Below are positions 1 through 9,620 of a stretch of 64,000 bases of DNA, piece after piece. The translations under genes were made by a program, and so were the position numbers. Source of the DNA: Rubrivivax sp. (lineage in GTDB: Bacteria; Pseudomonadota; Gammaproteobacteria; Burkholderiales; Burkholderiaceae); contig JAEUOZ010000058.1 of NCBI GenBank assembly GCA_016790225.1, positions 19,258 through 83,257 of the forward strand. Direction: 5' to 3'. The notes below the pieces were generated by a model. It did no database searches. It had not been told where the DNA came from and saw only the letters and a program-made list of their open reading frames with translations. Each line of letters opens with the position of its first letter. The stretch's first letter is position 1.

Positions 1-811
1 GCGCTACTCGCTGCAATCGGACGCCGGCGCGCGTGTGCTGCTGCCCTTGCTGCGCTCGCGCGGTGAAGCGGCCATCGACCGGCTCGTGCTCAGCCACCGC
101 GACACCGATCACACGGGCGGCGCGCCCAGCCTGCTGGCGGGCATCCCCGTGCGCAGCGTGCTCAGCTCCCTGGAAGACGAGCACCCCTTGCGCCCGCGGC
201 TGCCGCAGCACCAGCGCTGCCTGGCCGGGCAGCACTGGCAGTGGGATGGCGTGCGCTTCGAGGTGCTGCACCCGATGGCCGGCGACGAGCAGCGCGGGCT
301 GAGGCCCAATGCGCTGAGCTGCGTGCTGCGCGTGGTGGATGCGCAGGGGCCGCGCCTGTTGCTGACCGGCGACATCGAGGTCGCGCAGGAGGCCGAGCTG
401 CTGGCCCGCCAACCCCGGCCCGACGGCTTGCGCGCGGACCTGCTGCTGCTGCCTCATCATGGCAGCGCGACCTCCAGCACCGCCGAGCTGCTGCGGGCCG
501 TGAAGCCCGATCTGGCGCTGGCGCAGGCCGGCTATCGCAACCGCTTCGGCCATCCGGCGCCGCCCGTGGTCCAGCGGCTGAACGAAGCCGGCATCCCGTT
601 GATCCGCACAGACCGTTGCGGGGCCTGGCAGTGGCCCGGGCCCTGGCGGGAGGCTGGGGGCATCTCGGCCGGTCCCCGGGGCGGGCCCGCAGGGCCGCCA
701 GGCCCCGCGGCGCAGGGTTTCGAGCCCTACGACAGGGTCCCGAAGGCCCATCCAGGGATTTGCGAGCGTGAAGAGCGTCGGCGCTACTGGCATCATGCGG
801 GCGCACCTTGA
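1..811 (+). CDS. comEC: ComEC/Rec2 DNA-uptake channel, C-terminal part (5' truncated by window edge)
   Basis: The reading frame is open from base 2 and runs about 269 residues to the stop, so the N-terminal competence and membrane domains lie outside the window. What remains is the metallo-beta-lactamase-like domain of ComEC, which in the family sits periplasmically and is thought to process the incoming DNA strand. Visible motifs are the metal-binding SHRDTDHTGG near the N-terminal side, LLTGDIE in the middle, LLLPHHGS, and the late NRFGHPAP motif. These appear in the order expected for the family. The last ~50 residues are Gly/Pro/Arg-rich and look like a poorly conserved tail. ComEC imports single-stranded DNA across the inner membrane during natural transformation. 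No other competence gene is in view. Confidence 0.88.
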   Translation, partial: RYSLQSDAGARVLLPLLRSRGEAAIDRLVLSHRDTDHTGGAPSLLAGIPVRSVLSSLEDEHPLRPRLPQHQRCLAGQHWQWDGVRFEVLHPMAGDEQRGLRPNALSCVLRVVDAQGPRLLLTGDIEVAQEAELLARQPRPDGLRADLLLLPHHGSATSSTAELLRAVKPDLALAQAGYRNRFGHPAPPVVQRLNEAGIPLIRTDRCGAWQWPGPWREAGGISAGPRGGPAGPPGPAAQGFEPYDRVPKAHPGICEREERRRYWHHAGAP

Positions 812-910
812 AGGGCCGGCCGGCCTCGGGCGCAGGTCGTGGCCCGGAGATTGCATCCTGGCAAGCCTGATGCGCCGGCAGGCCCTGTCGGCGACCCCAG
901 GAGATCAGCC

Positions 911-3900
911 TTGTCCATCCACGTTGCGCTTCATCACGTCACGCGCTACCGCTACGACCGCCGCGTCGGTCTTTCGCCGCAGGTCGTCCGCCTGCGGCCG
1001 GCACCCCACTGCAGAACGCCCATCCTCAGCTACTCGCTGCGCATCGAGCCGGGGGAGCACTTCATCAACTGGCAGCAGGATCCCTTTGCCAACCACCTGG
1101 CGCGGCTGGTCTTTCCGGAGCAGACGACGGAGTTCAAGGTCACGGTGGACCTGGTGGCCGAGATGGCCGTCTACAACCCCTTCGACTTTTTCCTGGAACC
1201 TTCGGCGGAGGAGTTCCCGTTCCGCTACGAGCCCGAGCTGGCTCATGATCTGGCGCCCTACCTGGCCAAGGAAGCCGCCACGCCGCGCTTCAAGGCGCTG
1301 CTGGACAGCATCTCCCTGAAGCCGCGGCGCACCATCGATTTCCTGGTCGAGGTCAACCAGCGCCTGCAGCGCGACATCGGCTATGTGATCCGCATGGAGC
1401 CGGGTGTTCAGACGCCTGAGGTCACGCTCAGCACGGGCAAGGGCTCCTGCCGCGATACCGGCTGGCTGCTGGTCCAGCTGCTGCGCCACCTGGGCCTGGC
1501 GGCGCGCTTCGTCTCCGGCTACCTCATCCAGCTCAAGCCCGATGTCAAGTCGCTGGATGGCCCGAGCGGCACCGAGGTCGATTTCACCGACCTGCACGCC
1601 TGGTGCGAGGTCTACCTGCCGGGCGCCGGATGGATCGGCCTGGACCCCACCTCGGGGCTGATGGCCGGGGAAGGGCACATTCCCGTGGCCTGCACGCCAG
1701 AGCCTTCCACCGCGGCGCCGGTGAGCGGCGCGGTGGACGAGTGCGAGGTGGAGTTCGGCCACGAGATGGGCATCACGCGCATCTACGAATCGCCGCGTGT
1801 CACCCAGCCCTATACCGATGAGCAGTGGCAGGCCATCCACCAGCTCGGCCATGAGGTGGATCGTCAGCTGTCCGCCGGCGATGTGCGGCTGACCATGGGC
1901 GGCGAGCCGACCTTCGTCTCGCTGGATGATCGCGACGGCGCCGAATGGAATACGGATGCGCTCGGGCCCACCAAGCGCGGCCTGGCCAACGAGCTGACGC
2001 GGCGCCTGATGGCACGCTACGGGGAGGGCGGCTTCCTGCACTTCGGCCAGGGCAAGTGGTACCCCGGCGAGCAGTTGCCGCGCTGGGCGCTGACCATCGC
2101 CTGGCGCGCCGATGGCCAGCCCTGCTGGCAGGATCCCTCGCTGTTTGCCGATGAGCGCGAGGTGCATCGCTACACCAGTGAAGACGCGCGCCGCTTCCTG
2201 GAGGCGCTGACGCGCCGCCTGGGCCTGTCCACGAACTACGTACAGCCGGGCTATGAGGACACCTGGTACTACCTGTGGCGTGAACGCCGGCTGCCGGTCA
2301 ACGTGGATCCCTTCGACAGCCAGCTCGATGACGAGATGGAACGTGTCCGCCTGCGCCGCATCTTCCAGCAGGGCCTGCAATCGGTCGTCGGCCACCTGCT
2401 GCCGCTCAAGCGCGAATGGGTACAGGGCGAAGCCGGGCCGCGCTGGATCACCGGCCCCTGGTTCCTGCGTGACGAGCGCCTCTACCTGATCCCGGGCGAT
2501 TCGCCGATGGGTTATCGGCTGCCGCTGGATTCCCTGCCCTGGGCCAGCGAGGGCGATCGCGAGTCGCTGTACGTGCAGGATCCCTTCGCACCTCGGGCGC
2601 CGCTGCCCACGGCGGCTGCACTGAGGCGTCAGACAGGCCTGTATGACCCGCACCGCGTGGGCGGCGGCTTTGCCGAAGGCGGTGCCGTGTCGATGCCGCT
2701 GGGCTGGGATGCACTGCCGGCCGGCGTGGCGGCCTTCGCGGCCGACGGTGTTCTGTCCGCTGCCGCGGGCGCTGAACGGGGCGCCGCGGGCGCCGGCGCT
2801 CCTGGCTCGCTTGCCGCTGGCCTGGCCGGTGAAGGCGAGCCAGGCGATGGCGCGCCTGTTTCGCCACACGCCCCGGTGCGGCCGCACCCGCGCGGGCTGG
2901 CGGCCTTTCCGCAGCGCGGCGAATCCGCGGGCTGGATCACGCGTACCGCGCTGTGCGTGGAAGTGCGCGATCCGCAGCGCTCCAACGGCCCCCGGGCCGA
3001 GGTGGAGCACGGCGGCAAGAGCGGTGTGATGTACGTCTTCATGCCGCCGCTGACGCACCTGGAAGACTATCTTGAACTGTTGGCGGCCATCGAGGCCACG
3101 GCCGCCGAGCAGGGCGTGAAGCTGGTGCTGGAAGGCTATCCGCCGCCGCGCGATCCGCGGCTGAAGATGCTGCAGGTCACACCCGATCCGGGCGTCATCG
3201 AGGTCAACATCCACCCCGCCCACGATTGGGAACAGCTGGTCGATCACACCGAGTTCCTGTACGAGGCCGCGCACCAGACGCGGCTGTGCACCGAGAAGTT
3301 CATGCTGGACGGGCGGCACACCGGCACCGGCGGCGGCAATCACTTCGTGCTGGGTGGCGCAACGCCGGCTGACAGCCCTTTCCTGCGCCGGCCGGATCTG
3401 CTGGCCAGCCTGCTGAGCTTCTGGCACAACCACCCCAGCCTGAGCTACCTGTTCAGCGGCATGTTCATCGGCCCGACCAGCCAGGCACCGCGCATCGACG
3501 AGGCGCGCAACGACCAGGTCTACGAGGTCGAGATCGCGTTGGCGGAGCTGGAGCGTCAGCTGTCCCTGTACGGCCAGTGCCCGCCCTGGATGGTGGACCG
3601 CAGCCTGCGCAACCTGCTGATCGATGTCACCGGCAATACGCACCGCGCGGAGTTCTGCATCGACAAGCTGTACTCGCCCGATGGGCCCACCGGCCGCCTG
3701 GGCCTGCTGGAACTGCGCGCCTTCGAGATGCCGCCCCATGCGCGAATGAGCCTGGCCCAGCAGCTGCTGCTGCGCGCGCTCGTGGCCTGGTTCTGGCGCG
3801 AGCCCTACCGCGGCGGCACGCGCACCCGGCTCACGCGCTGGGGCACCGGCTTGCATGATCGCTTCCTGCTGCCCAGCTTCGTGCAGATGGATTTCGACGA

Positions 3901-4519
3901 CGTGATGGCCGAACTCAACCGCGCCGGCTTCGCCTTCGACGCACAGTGGTTTGCGGCGCACTTCGAGTTCCGCTTCCCGCTCATCGGTTCGGTGGCCACG
4001 CGCGGCATCGAGCTCACGCTGCGCACGGCGCTGGAACCCTGGCACGTGATGGGCGAAGAGGGCTCCGCGGGTGGCACGGTGCGCTATGTCGATTCTTCGC
4101 TGGAGCGGCTGGAGCTGAAGGTCACGGGCCTCAACGACAACCGCCACATCATCTCCGTCAACGGCGAGCCGGCGCCGCTGCAGCCCACCGGCCGGGTCGG
4201 CGAATTTGTCTGCGGCGTGCGCTACCGGGCCTGGCAGCCGCCCTCGGCGCTGCACCCGACGATCGGCTCGCATGCGCCGCTGACCTTCGACATCGTCGAC
4301 AGCTGGCTCAAGCGTTCCCTGGGCGGTTGCCGCTACCACGTGTCGCATCCCGGCGGGCTCAGTCACGAGGCCTTCCCGGTCAATGCCTATGAGGCCGAGA
4401 GCCGGCGCCTGGCGCGCTTCTTCAGCTTCGGCCATACGCCGGGCAGCCTGGATCTGGCGCCCGCGCAGCCCAGCGGCGAGTTTCCGTTCACGCTGGATCT
4501 GCGCACGGCGCGGCACTGA
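911..4519 (+). CDS. Large transglutaminase-like protein with DUF2126 C-terminal region
   Basis: Predicted 1202-residue cytoplasmic protein. I chose the TTG at 911 because AGGAGA lies six bases upstream and the next residues (SIHVALHHVTRYRYDR) match the beginning of the family's N-terminal domain; an in-frame ATG at 839 lacks such support. The first ~290 residues are a transglutaminase-like domain with a complete triad: Cys180 in GSCRDTG, His229 in DLHAWCEVY and Asp245 in LDPTSG. The remaining ~900 residues correspond to the DUF2126 region that follows this domain in large family members. Residues ~600-690 form a low-complexity Ala/Gly/Pro linker. In such gene clusters the transglutaminase fold is predicted to act as an amidase, peptidase or acyltransferase working with ATP-grasp ligases; the substrate is unknown. 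It is the first of five collinear genes of the same system. Confidence 0.85.
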   Translation: MSIHVALHHVTRYRYDRRVGLSPQVVRLRPAPHCRTPILSYSLRIEPGEHFINWQQDPFANHLARLVFPEQTTEFKVTVDLVAEMAVYNPFDFFLEPSAEEFPFRYEPELAHDLAPYLAKEAATPRFKALLDSISLKPRRTIDFLVEVNQRLQRDIGYVIRMEPGVQTPEVTLSTGKGSCRDTGWLLVQLLRHLGLAARFVSGYLIQLKPDVKSLDGPSGTEVDFTDLHAWCEVYLPGAGWIGLDPTSGLMAGEGHIPVACTPEPSTAAPVSGAVDECEVEFGHEMGITRIYESPRVTQPYTDEQWQAIHQLGHEVDRQLSAGDVRLTMGGEPTFVSLDDRDGAEWNTDALGPTKRGLANELTRRLMARYGEGGFLHFGQGKWYPGEQLPRWALTIAWRADGQPCWQDPSLFADEREVHRYTSEDARRFLEALTRRLGLSTNYVQPGYEDTWYYLWRERRLPVNVDPFDSQLDDEMERVRLRRIFQQGLQSVVGHLLPLKREWVQGEAGPRWITGPWFLRDERLYLIPGDSPMGYRLPLDSLPWASEGDRESLYVQDPFAPRAPLPTAAALRRQTGLYDPHRVGGGFAEGGAVSMPLGWDALPAGVAAFAADGVLSAAAGAERGAAGAGAPGSLAAGLAGEGEPGDGAPVSPHAPVRPHPRGLAAFPQRGESAGWITRTALCVEVRDPQRSNGPRAEVEHGGKSGVMYVFMPPLTHLEDYLELLAAIEATAAEQGVKLVLEGYPPPRDPRLKMLQVTPDPGVIEVNIHPAHDWEQLVDHTEFLYEAAHQTRLCTEKFMLDGRHTGTGGGNHFVLGGATPADSPFLRRPDLLASLLSFWHNHPSLSYLFSGMFIGPTSQAPRIDEARNDQVYEVEIALAELERQLSLYGQCPPWMVDRSLRNLLIDVTGNTHRAEFCIDKLYSPDGPTGRLGLLELRAFEMPPHARMSLAQQLLLRALVAWFWREPYRGGTRTRLTRWGTGLHDRFLLPSFVQMDFDDVMAELNRAGFAFDAQWFAAHFEFRFPLIGSVATRGIELTLRTALEPWHVMGEEGSAGGTVRYVDSSLERLELKVTGLNDNRHIISVNGEPAPLQPTGRVGEFVCGVRYRAWQPPSALHPTIGSHAPLTFDIVDSWLKRSLGGCRYHVSHPGGLSHEAFPVNAYEAESRRLARFFSFGHTPGSLDLAPAQPSGEFPFTLDLRTARH

Positions 4520-4551
4520 ATGGCCAAGGCCGGACATCAGGATCGAGGCGC

Positions 4552-7137
4552 TTGAACCAGCAGCAATCGCAAGGCTCGCAGCAGCAGTCGCAAGGCGCGC
4601 TGCCGCTGGAAGCTGTGCCGCCGGGCCATTCGTCCACCGGCATGGCCTTGCTGCGGCGTGCCTGGCCGCCGGATCTGGGTGTCTACGACGAGCTGCGCGA
4701 CACCGCCGGCCGCGTGCGGCCGGCCTGGTCGAGGATGCTGGCGCTGATGCCGCCCGCCATGCCCGGCCACGATGGCGCGGCCACGCTGGAGCGCCGCGCG
4801 GCGCAGGTGGCCGAACGCATCCGCCAGGACGGCGTCACGCACAACGTGTTCAGCGAGACGGGGGTCGCGGCGCGGCCCTGGTCGCTGGAGCTGCTGCCGA
4901 TGATCATCGATGCGGCGGACTGGGCGCGCATCGAGCGGGGCGTGGCCCAGCGTGCGGCGCTGCTGCAGACGCTGCTGGATGACGTCTACGGCCCGCAGCG
5001 CGTGCTGCACGAAGGGCTGCTGCCACCTGCGCTGGTGCTGCGGCATCCGGGCTACCAGCGCCCGCTGCAGGGCGTGCAGGCTCCGGGCGGGCAGCGCCTG
5101 TTCATCGTCGCCTTCGACATCGCGCGCGCGCTGGACGGCAGCTGGTGGGTGATGGCCCAGCGCACGCAGGGCCCCTCGGGCCTGGGCTACGTGATGCACA
5201 ACCGGCTCATCATCTCGCGCCAGTTTCCCGAGGCCTTTCGAGAGCTGCAGGTGCAGCACCTGGCCTCCGGCTTCCGTCGCCTGCTCGATACGCTGGAAGT
5301 GCGGGCCCGCGAAGTGGCGGGCGGTCAGACGCCGCGCATCGTGCTGCTGACGCCCGGCCTGTACAGCGAGACCTACTTCGAGCACGCCTACCTCGCGCGC
5401 TACCTCGGCCTGCCGCTGGTGGAGGGTGGCGATCTCACGGTGCTGGGCGAGAACCTGTACCTCAAGACCGTCGAGGGCCTGCAGCCGGTGCATGGCGTGA
5501 TGCGCCGTCTGGACGATGACTTCTGCGATCCCCTGGAACTGCGGCCGGATTCCGCGCTGGGCGTGCCGGGCCTGCTGCAGGTGGCGCGTGCCGGCAATGT
5601 CGTGCTGGCCAATGCCCTGGGCAGCGCCTTCCTGGAATCGCCGGCCGTGCTGGGTTTTCTGCCGGGCATCGCCGAACGCCTCACCGGCCAGTCGCTGGAG
5701 ATGCCTTCGGTGCCCACCTGGTGGTGTGGCGAGCCGGCTGCCTGGGCCGATGTGCGGCAGCAGGCTGAAGGCAAGGTCTTGCGCAGCACCTTTCCCAAGG
5801 GCAGCCGCACGTCGCAGGTGCATGCGTTTTCCGAGGAACTGGTCGAATCCGATCCCGAGGCCTGGACGCTCCAGGCCCGCTTGCGCTTTTCGCGCGCCCC
5901 GATCTGGGGCCAGGGCGCGGTCCAGCCGCGCCCCGCGCTGGTGCGCGTGTATGCGGTGGCGGATGCGGGCGGGCGCTGGCATGTGCTGCCGGGCGGCATG
6001 ACACGCGTGGCGCCGCGCGAAGACGCCAGCCTGTCGATGCAGCGCGGCGGTTCCAGCCTGGATACCTGGGTGCTCACCGACGGTGCGGTGGATACCTATT
6101 CGATGCTGCCCCAGCGGCTGAGTGCAGCCGAAATCGAGCGCCGCACCGTCGTCGTGAGCAGCCGCACCGCCGAGAACCTGTTCTGGATGGGCCGCTATAC
6201 CGAGCGCACCGAGCAGCTGGTGCGCCTGGCGCGGGTGCTGCTGCAGGTGATCGATTCCGACAACGATGCCGATGTCGCCACGCTGCAGGCGCTGTCTTCG
6301 CTGGCGGTGCACAGCGGGCTGGCGCCGGAAGGTGTGCCGACGCTGGTGCAGTCCGAGGTCCTGTTCCAGCGCGCGCTGCTGGCCGCCTTGCCCGATGGCG
6401 AGGCAGCCTTCAGCATTGCCTTCAACCTGCGAAGCCTCGAAAACACCGCGCAGGCGCTGCGTGAGCGCCTTTCGGCCGAGCAGTTCGGCCTGATGCGGCT
6501 GATGCGCGAAGGCTTTTCGTTTGCGCTGGATGCCAGCACCGGGCGCGTGCCCGGCATGCTGCTGGTGATGCCCGCACTCGATCGCCTGGCCCTGCAGCTG
6601 GCCGCCGCCACCGGCGCGCAGACCGATCGCATGACGCGCGACCATGGCTGGCGCCTGCTCACGGTCGGGCGGCTGCTGGAACGGCTGCTGGGCTTGTGCG
6701 CCCGGCTGGAGCGCTTCGCCGGCACGCAGGCGCTGGCCTCGTCCACCGGCGTGGAGCTGCTGCTCGATCTGTTCGACAGTGCCATCACCTTCCGTTCGCG
6801 CTACCAGCGCCATGACGATCTGCTGGCCCTCGCCGAGCTGCTGGTGATCGACAACGCCAACCCGCGCGCGCTGGCCGGTGTGCTGCGCCGGCTGCGCACC
6901 GAGCTGCGCAACCTGCCCGGCGACGCGGCCTGGCACCAGCAGCTCATCGGCCGTCTGCCCACCGAAGGCGCCGGGCTCACCCTGGCCGAGCTGGACGGCT
7001 GCGACGATCCGGCGCTGCTGCGCGTGCTGCGCGAGCAGGTCGCCCGGCTGCACGCGGCTGCGCTGTCGCTGGCCGAGGACATCGCCCACCGCTACTTCAC
7101 GCTGCCCGGCGGTGCCGACGTGGCGCGTCGCGTATGA
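4552..7137 (+). CDS. Fusion of circularly permuted ATP-grasp domain and alpha-E domain
   Basis: Predicted 861 residues, TTG start 32 bases after the upstream gene with a modest GAGG upstream. Residues ~20-500 form a circularly permuted ATP-grasp domain (DUF404/DUF407 type), recognisable by IVLLTPGLYSETYFEHAYLA, RRLDDDFCDP and LPGGMTRVA. Residues ~535-850 form an alpha-E domain beginning SSRTAENLFWMGRYTERTEQ. The separate genes at 8168 and 9621 encode the same two domains, so this is an internal paralogue in fused form. Compared with the stand-alone ATP-grasp protein, the acidic EDN triplet expected to bind metal is A202-Q203-R204 here, and the glycine loop near the conserved Lys is replaced by STFPKGSRTS. 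It may therefore have altered or lost ligase activity. The stop codon overlaps the next start by four bases (ATGA). Confidence 0.87.
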   Translation: MNQQQSQGSQQQSQGALPLEAVPPGHSSTGMALLRRAWPPDLGVYDELRDTAGRVRPAWSRMLALMPPAMPGHDGAATLERRAAQVAERIRQDGVTHNVFSETGVAARPWSLELLPMIIDAADWARIERGVAQRAALLQTLLDDVYGPQRVLHEGLLPPALVLRHPGYQRPLQGVQAPGGQRLFIVAFDIARALDGSWWVMAQRTQGPSGLGYVMHNRLIISRQFPEAFRELQVQHLASGFRRLLDTLEVRAREVAGGQTPRIVLLTPGLYSETYFEHAYLARYLGLPLVEGGDLTVLGENLYLKTVEGLQPVHGVMRRLDDDFCDPLELRPDSALGVPGLLQVARAGNVVLANALGSAFLESPAVLGFLPGIAERLTGQSLEMPSVPTWWCGEPAAWADVRQQAEGKVLRSTFPKGSRTSQVHAFSEELVESDPEAWTLQARLRFSRAPIWGQGAVQPRPALVRVYAVADAGGRWHVLPGGMTRVAPREDASLSMQRGGSSLDTWVLTDGAVDTYSMLPQRLSAAEIERRTVVVSSRTAENLFWMGRYTERTEQLVRLARVLLQVIDSDNDADVATLQALSSLAVHSGLAPEGVPTLVQSEVLFQRALLAALPDGEAAFSIAFNLRSLENTAQALRERLSAEQFGLMRLMREGFSFALDASTGRVPGMLLVMPALDRLALQLAAATGAQTDRMTRDHGWRLLTVGRLLERLLGLCARLERFAGTQALASSTGVELLLDLFDSAITFRSRYQRHDDLLALAELLVIDNANPRALAGVLRRLRTELRNLPGDAAWHQQLIGRLPTEGAGLTLAELDGCDDPALLRVLREQVARLHAAALSLAEDIAHRYFTLPGGADVARRV

Positions 7138-8144
7138 GCCGGCAGCGCGACAGCTCGGCCCTGGCGTCCGAGGTGCTGGAGGCGCGCCAGGCGGCGCAGG
7201 GCCATGAGTCGCCCCTGGCTCTGGAGGTGCTGCACGAGACCCACTATCACTATGCGCAGCCGGTCGCGCAATCGCACCACATCGCGCACCTGAAGCCGCT
7301 GGACGACGAGGGCCAGCAGCTGCTGGATTTTGTGCTGTGCGTGCGGCCTGAGCCCTTGAGCTGGCGCGACAGCGTCGATCGCTTCGGCAATGCGTGCCTG
7401 CACTTTGCGCTGTCCCGTGCGCACCGCGAGCTGCAGGTCGAAGCGCGCAGCCGCGTGCGGGTGTCGCCCCGCTTTGCCCAGGTGCGCGCGGCGCAGTCGC
7501 CCGCCTGGGAAACACTCCGGGACAGGCTGCGCTACGTGGCGCGCGGGCCTTTTGATCCGGTGGTCGAGTTCGTGCAGCCTTCGCCGTACGTGCCGCGGCT
7601 GGACAGCCTGCGCAGCTATGCCCGACACAGCTTTGCGCCGGGCCGGCCTCTGGCCGAAGCCGCGATCGATCTGATGCAGCGCATCCACCGCGACTTCGAA
7701 TACCGCAGCGCCAGCACCGAGGTCGATACGCCGGTGGCGCAGGCTTTCGAGCAGCGCCTGGGCGTGTGCCAGGACTTTGCCCACGTGATGATCGGCGCCT
7801 GCCGCATGATGGGTGTGCCGGCGCGTTATGTCAGCGGTTATCTGCTGACGCGCACGGCCGACGAGAGCGAGGCGCTGGTCGGCGCCGATGCCTCGCATGC
7901 CTGGGTGCAGGTGCATGCGCCGGGCACGCCCGGCCTGCCGGCGGACGGCTGGCTGGATCTGGACCCCACGAACGACCGCGTGCCCGGCGTCGAGCACGTG
8001 CGCGTGGCCGTGGGGCGCGATTTTGGTGACGTCACGCCGCTGCGCGGCGTCATCCGTGGCGGCGGACGCCACACGCTGAGCGTGGGAGTCACCACGCGCC
8101 GATGGCCGGAGCCCGGAGTCACGGGCCCGGTTGTTGCTTTGTAG
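7134..8144 (+). CDS. Transglutaminase-like cysteine peptidase family protein
   Basis: Predicted 336 residues. It starts at the ATG overlapping the previous stop, which indicates translational coupling. An N-terminal all-beta region (LEVLHETHYHYAQPV...) is followed by a transglutaminase core with Cys212 in GVCQDFAHVM, His255 in SHAWVQVH and Asp277 in LDLDPTND, so the triad is intact. This is the usual short transglutaminase partner of circularly permuted ATP-grasp and alpha-E proteins. No signal peptide is visible, so it probably acts in the cytoplasm. Family knowledge suggests cleavage or transfer at an amide bond made by the neighbouring ligase; no substrate can be read from the sequence. 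Confidence 0.9.
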   Translation: MSRQRDSSALASEVLEARQAAQGHESPLALEVLHETHYHYAQPVAQSHHIAHLKPLDDEGQQLLDFVLCVRPEPLSWRDSVDRFGNACLHFALSRAHRELQVEARSRVRVSPRFAQVRAAQSPAWETLRDRLRYVARGPFDPVVEFVQPSPYVPRLDSLRSYARHSFAPGRPLAEAAIDLMQRIHRDFEYRSASTEVDTPVAQAFEQRLGVCQDFAHVMIGACRMMGVPARYVSGYLLTRTADESEALVGADASHAWVQVHAPGTPGLPADGWLDLDPTNDRVPGVEHVRVAVGRDFGDVTPLRGVIRGGGRHTLSVGVTTRRWPEPGVTGPVVAL

Positions 8145-8167
8145 CCTTGAAAGAACAGGACAGGACC

Positions 8168-9601
8168 ATGCAACACCCCTTCGACGAGATGCGTTCCGTC
8201 GCGGGCGATCTGAGGGATCAGTACACCGCCTACGCACGCTGGCTGCAGGCCCAGCCGGATGAGGGAATGCGCGCCCGGCGCGAGGAAGCCGAGGTCATCT
8301 TCCGGCGCGTGGGCATCACCTTCGCCGTCTACGGCGCCAAGGATGAAGACGGCGCCGGCACCGAGCGCCTCATTCCCTTCGATCTGATTCCGCGCGTGAT
8401 TCCCAAGCACGAGTGGGTCGAGATGGAACGGGGCCTGGTGCAGCGCGTGACGGCGCTCAACCGCTTCATCCAGGACATCTACCACGACCAGGAGATCCTC
8501 AAGGCGGGCCATGTGCCGGCGGATGCGGTGCTCAACAACGCGCAGTTCCGCCCCGAGATGAGCGGCGTGAACGTGCCGGGCGGCATCTATTCGCACATTG
8601 CCGGCATCGACATCGTGCGCGCCGGCAATGCCGATGGCAGCGGCAGCTACTACGTGCTGGAAGACAACCTGCGTGTGCCCAGCGGCGTGAGCTACATGCT
8701 GGAGAACCGCAAGATGATGATGCGGCTCTTCCCGGATCTGTTCGTGCAGAACCGCGTGGCGCCGGTCGCGCACTATCCCGATCTGCTGCTGGAGACGCTT
8801 CGCGCCGTGGCGCCCGCGGCTGTCAATGAACCGACGGTCGTGGTGCTGACGCCGGGCATGTACAACAGCGCCTACTTCGAGCATGCCTTTCTCGCGCAGC
8901 AGATGGGCATCGAGCTGCTCGAAGGCCAGGATCTCTTCGTGCGCGATGACTTCGTCTACATGCGCACGACGCAGGGCCCCAAGCGTGTGGACGTGATCTA
9001 CCGCCGCGTGGATGACGACTTTCTGGATCCGCGTGCCTTCCGGCCTGACAGCACGCTGGGCTGCGCCGGGCTGCTGGATGTCTACCGCAAGGGAAACATC
9101 ACGCTGTGCAATGCCATCGGCACCGGCATCGCGGACGACAAGAGCATCTATCCCTACGTGCCCAAGATGATCGAGTTCTACCTGGGCGAGAAGCCGATCC
9201 TGCACAACGTGCCCACCTACCTCTGCCGCGAGGCTGACGATCTGGCTTATGTGCTGGATCACCTGGGCGAGCTGGTCGTCAAGGAAGTGCATGGCGCCGG
9301 TGGCTACGGCATGCTGGTGGGCCCGGCGGCCAGCAAGGCGGAGATCGAGGAATTTCGCGCCGTGCTGAAGACCAACCCCGCCAACTACATCGCCCAGCCG
9401 ACGCTGAGCCTCTCGACCTGCCCGACCTATGTCGACAGCGGCATCGCGCCGCGGCACATCGATCTGCGGCCCTTCGTGCTGTCCGGCAAGACGGTGCAGA
9501 TGGTGCCCGGCGGCCTCACGCGCGTCGCGCTCAAGGAAGGGTCCCTGGTGGTCAATTCGTCGCAGGGCGGCGGCACCAAGGACACCTGGGTCCTCGAATA
9601 A
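8168..9601 (+). CDS. Circularly permuted ATP-grasp protein (DUF404/DUF407 type)
   Basis: Predicted 477 residues. The ATG at 8168 was preferred to an upstream in-frame ATG at 8102 because it lies just past the previous gene, has CAGGAC in front, and gives the normal family N-terminus (MQHPFDEMR). Family landmarks are present: E165-D166-N167 followed by LRVPSG, VVLTPGMYNSAYFEHAFLAQ, YRRVDDDFLDP, a Gly-rich loop GAGGYGMLVG after VVKEVH (about residues 372-385), and QMVPGGLTRVALKEGS near the end. All expected ligand-binding elements look intact, so this is the likely catalytically active ATP-dependent carboxylate-amine ligase of the cluster. It is 19 bases upstream of the alpha-E gene and presumably co-translated with it. 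Confidence 0.91.
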   Translation: MQHPFDEMRSVAGDLRDQYTAYARWLQAQPDEGMRARREEAEVIFRRVGITFAVYGAKDEDGAGTERLIPFDLIPRVIPKHEWVEMERGLVQRVTALNRFIQDIYHDQEILKAGHVPADAVLNNAQFRPEMSGVNVPGGIYSHIAGIDIVRAGNADGSGSYYVLEDNLRVPSGVSYMLENRKMMMRLFPDLFVQNRVAPVAHYPDLLLETLRAVAPAAVNEPTVVVLTPGMYNSAYFEHAFLAQQMGIELLEGQDLFVRDDFVYMRTTQGPKRVDVIYRRVDDDFLDPRAFRPDSTLGCAGLLDVYRKGNITLCNAIGTGIADDKSIYPYVPKMIEFYLGEKPILHNVPTYLCREADDLAYVLDHLGELVVKEVHGAGGYGMLVGPAASKAEIEEFRAVLKTNPANYIAQPTLSLSTCPTYVDSGIAPRHIDLRPFVLSGKTVQMVPGGLTRVALKEGSLVVNSSQGGGTKDTWVLE

Positions 9602-9620
9602 AACCACACGGAGCCAGCCT

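Noticed and set aside
905..4537. A 1210-codon open frame on the minus strand
   Set aside because: It mirrors the DUF2126 transglutaminase gene, has no recognisable domain, and is rich in Arg/His/Gln/Ala as expected for antisense of GC-rich codons.
4537..7515. A 992-codon minus-strand open frame
   Set aside because: Antisense to the well-supported ATP-grasp/alpha-E fusion and lacking any family motif.
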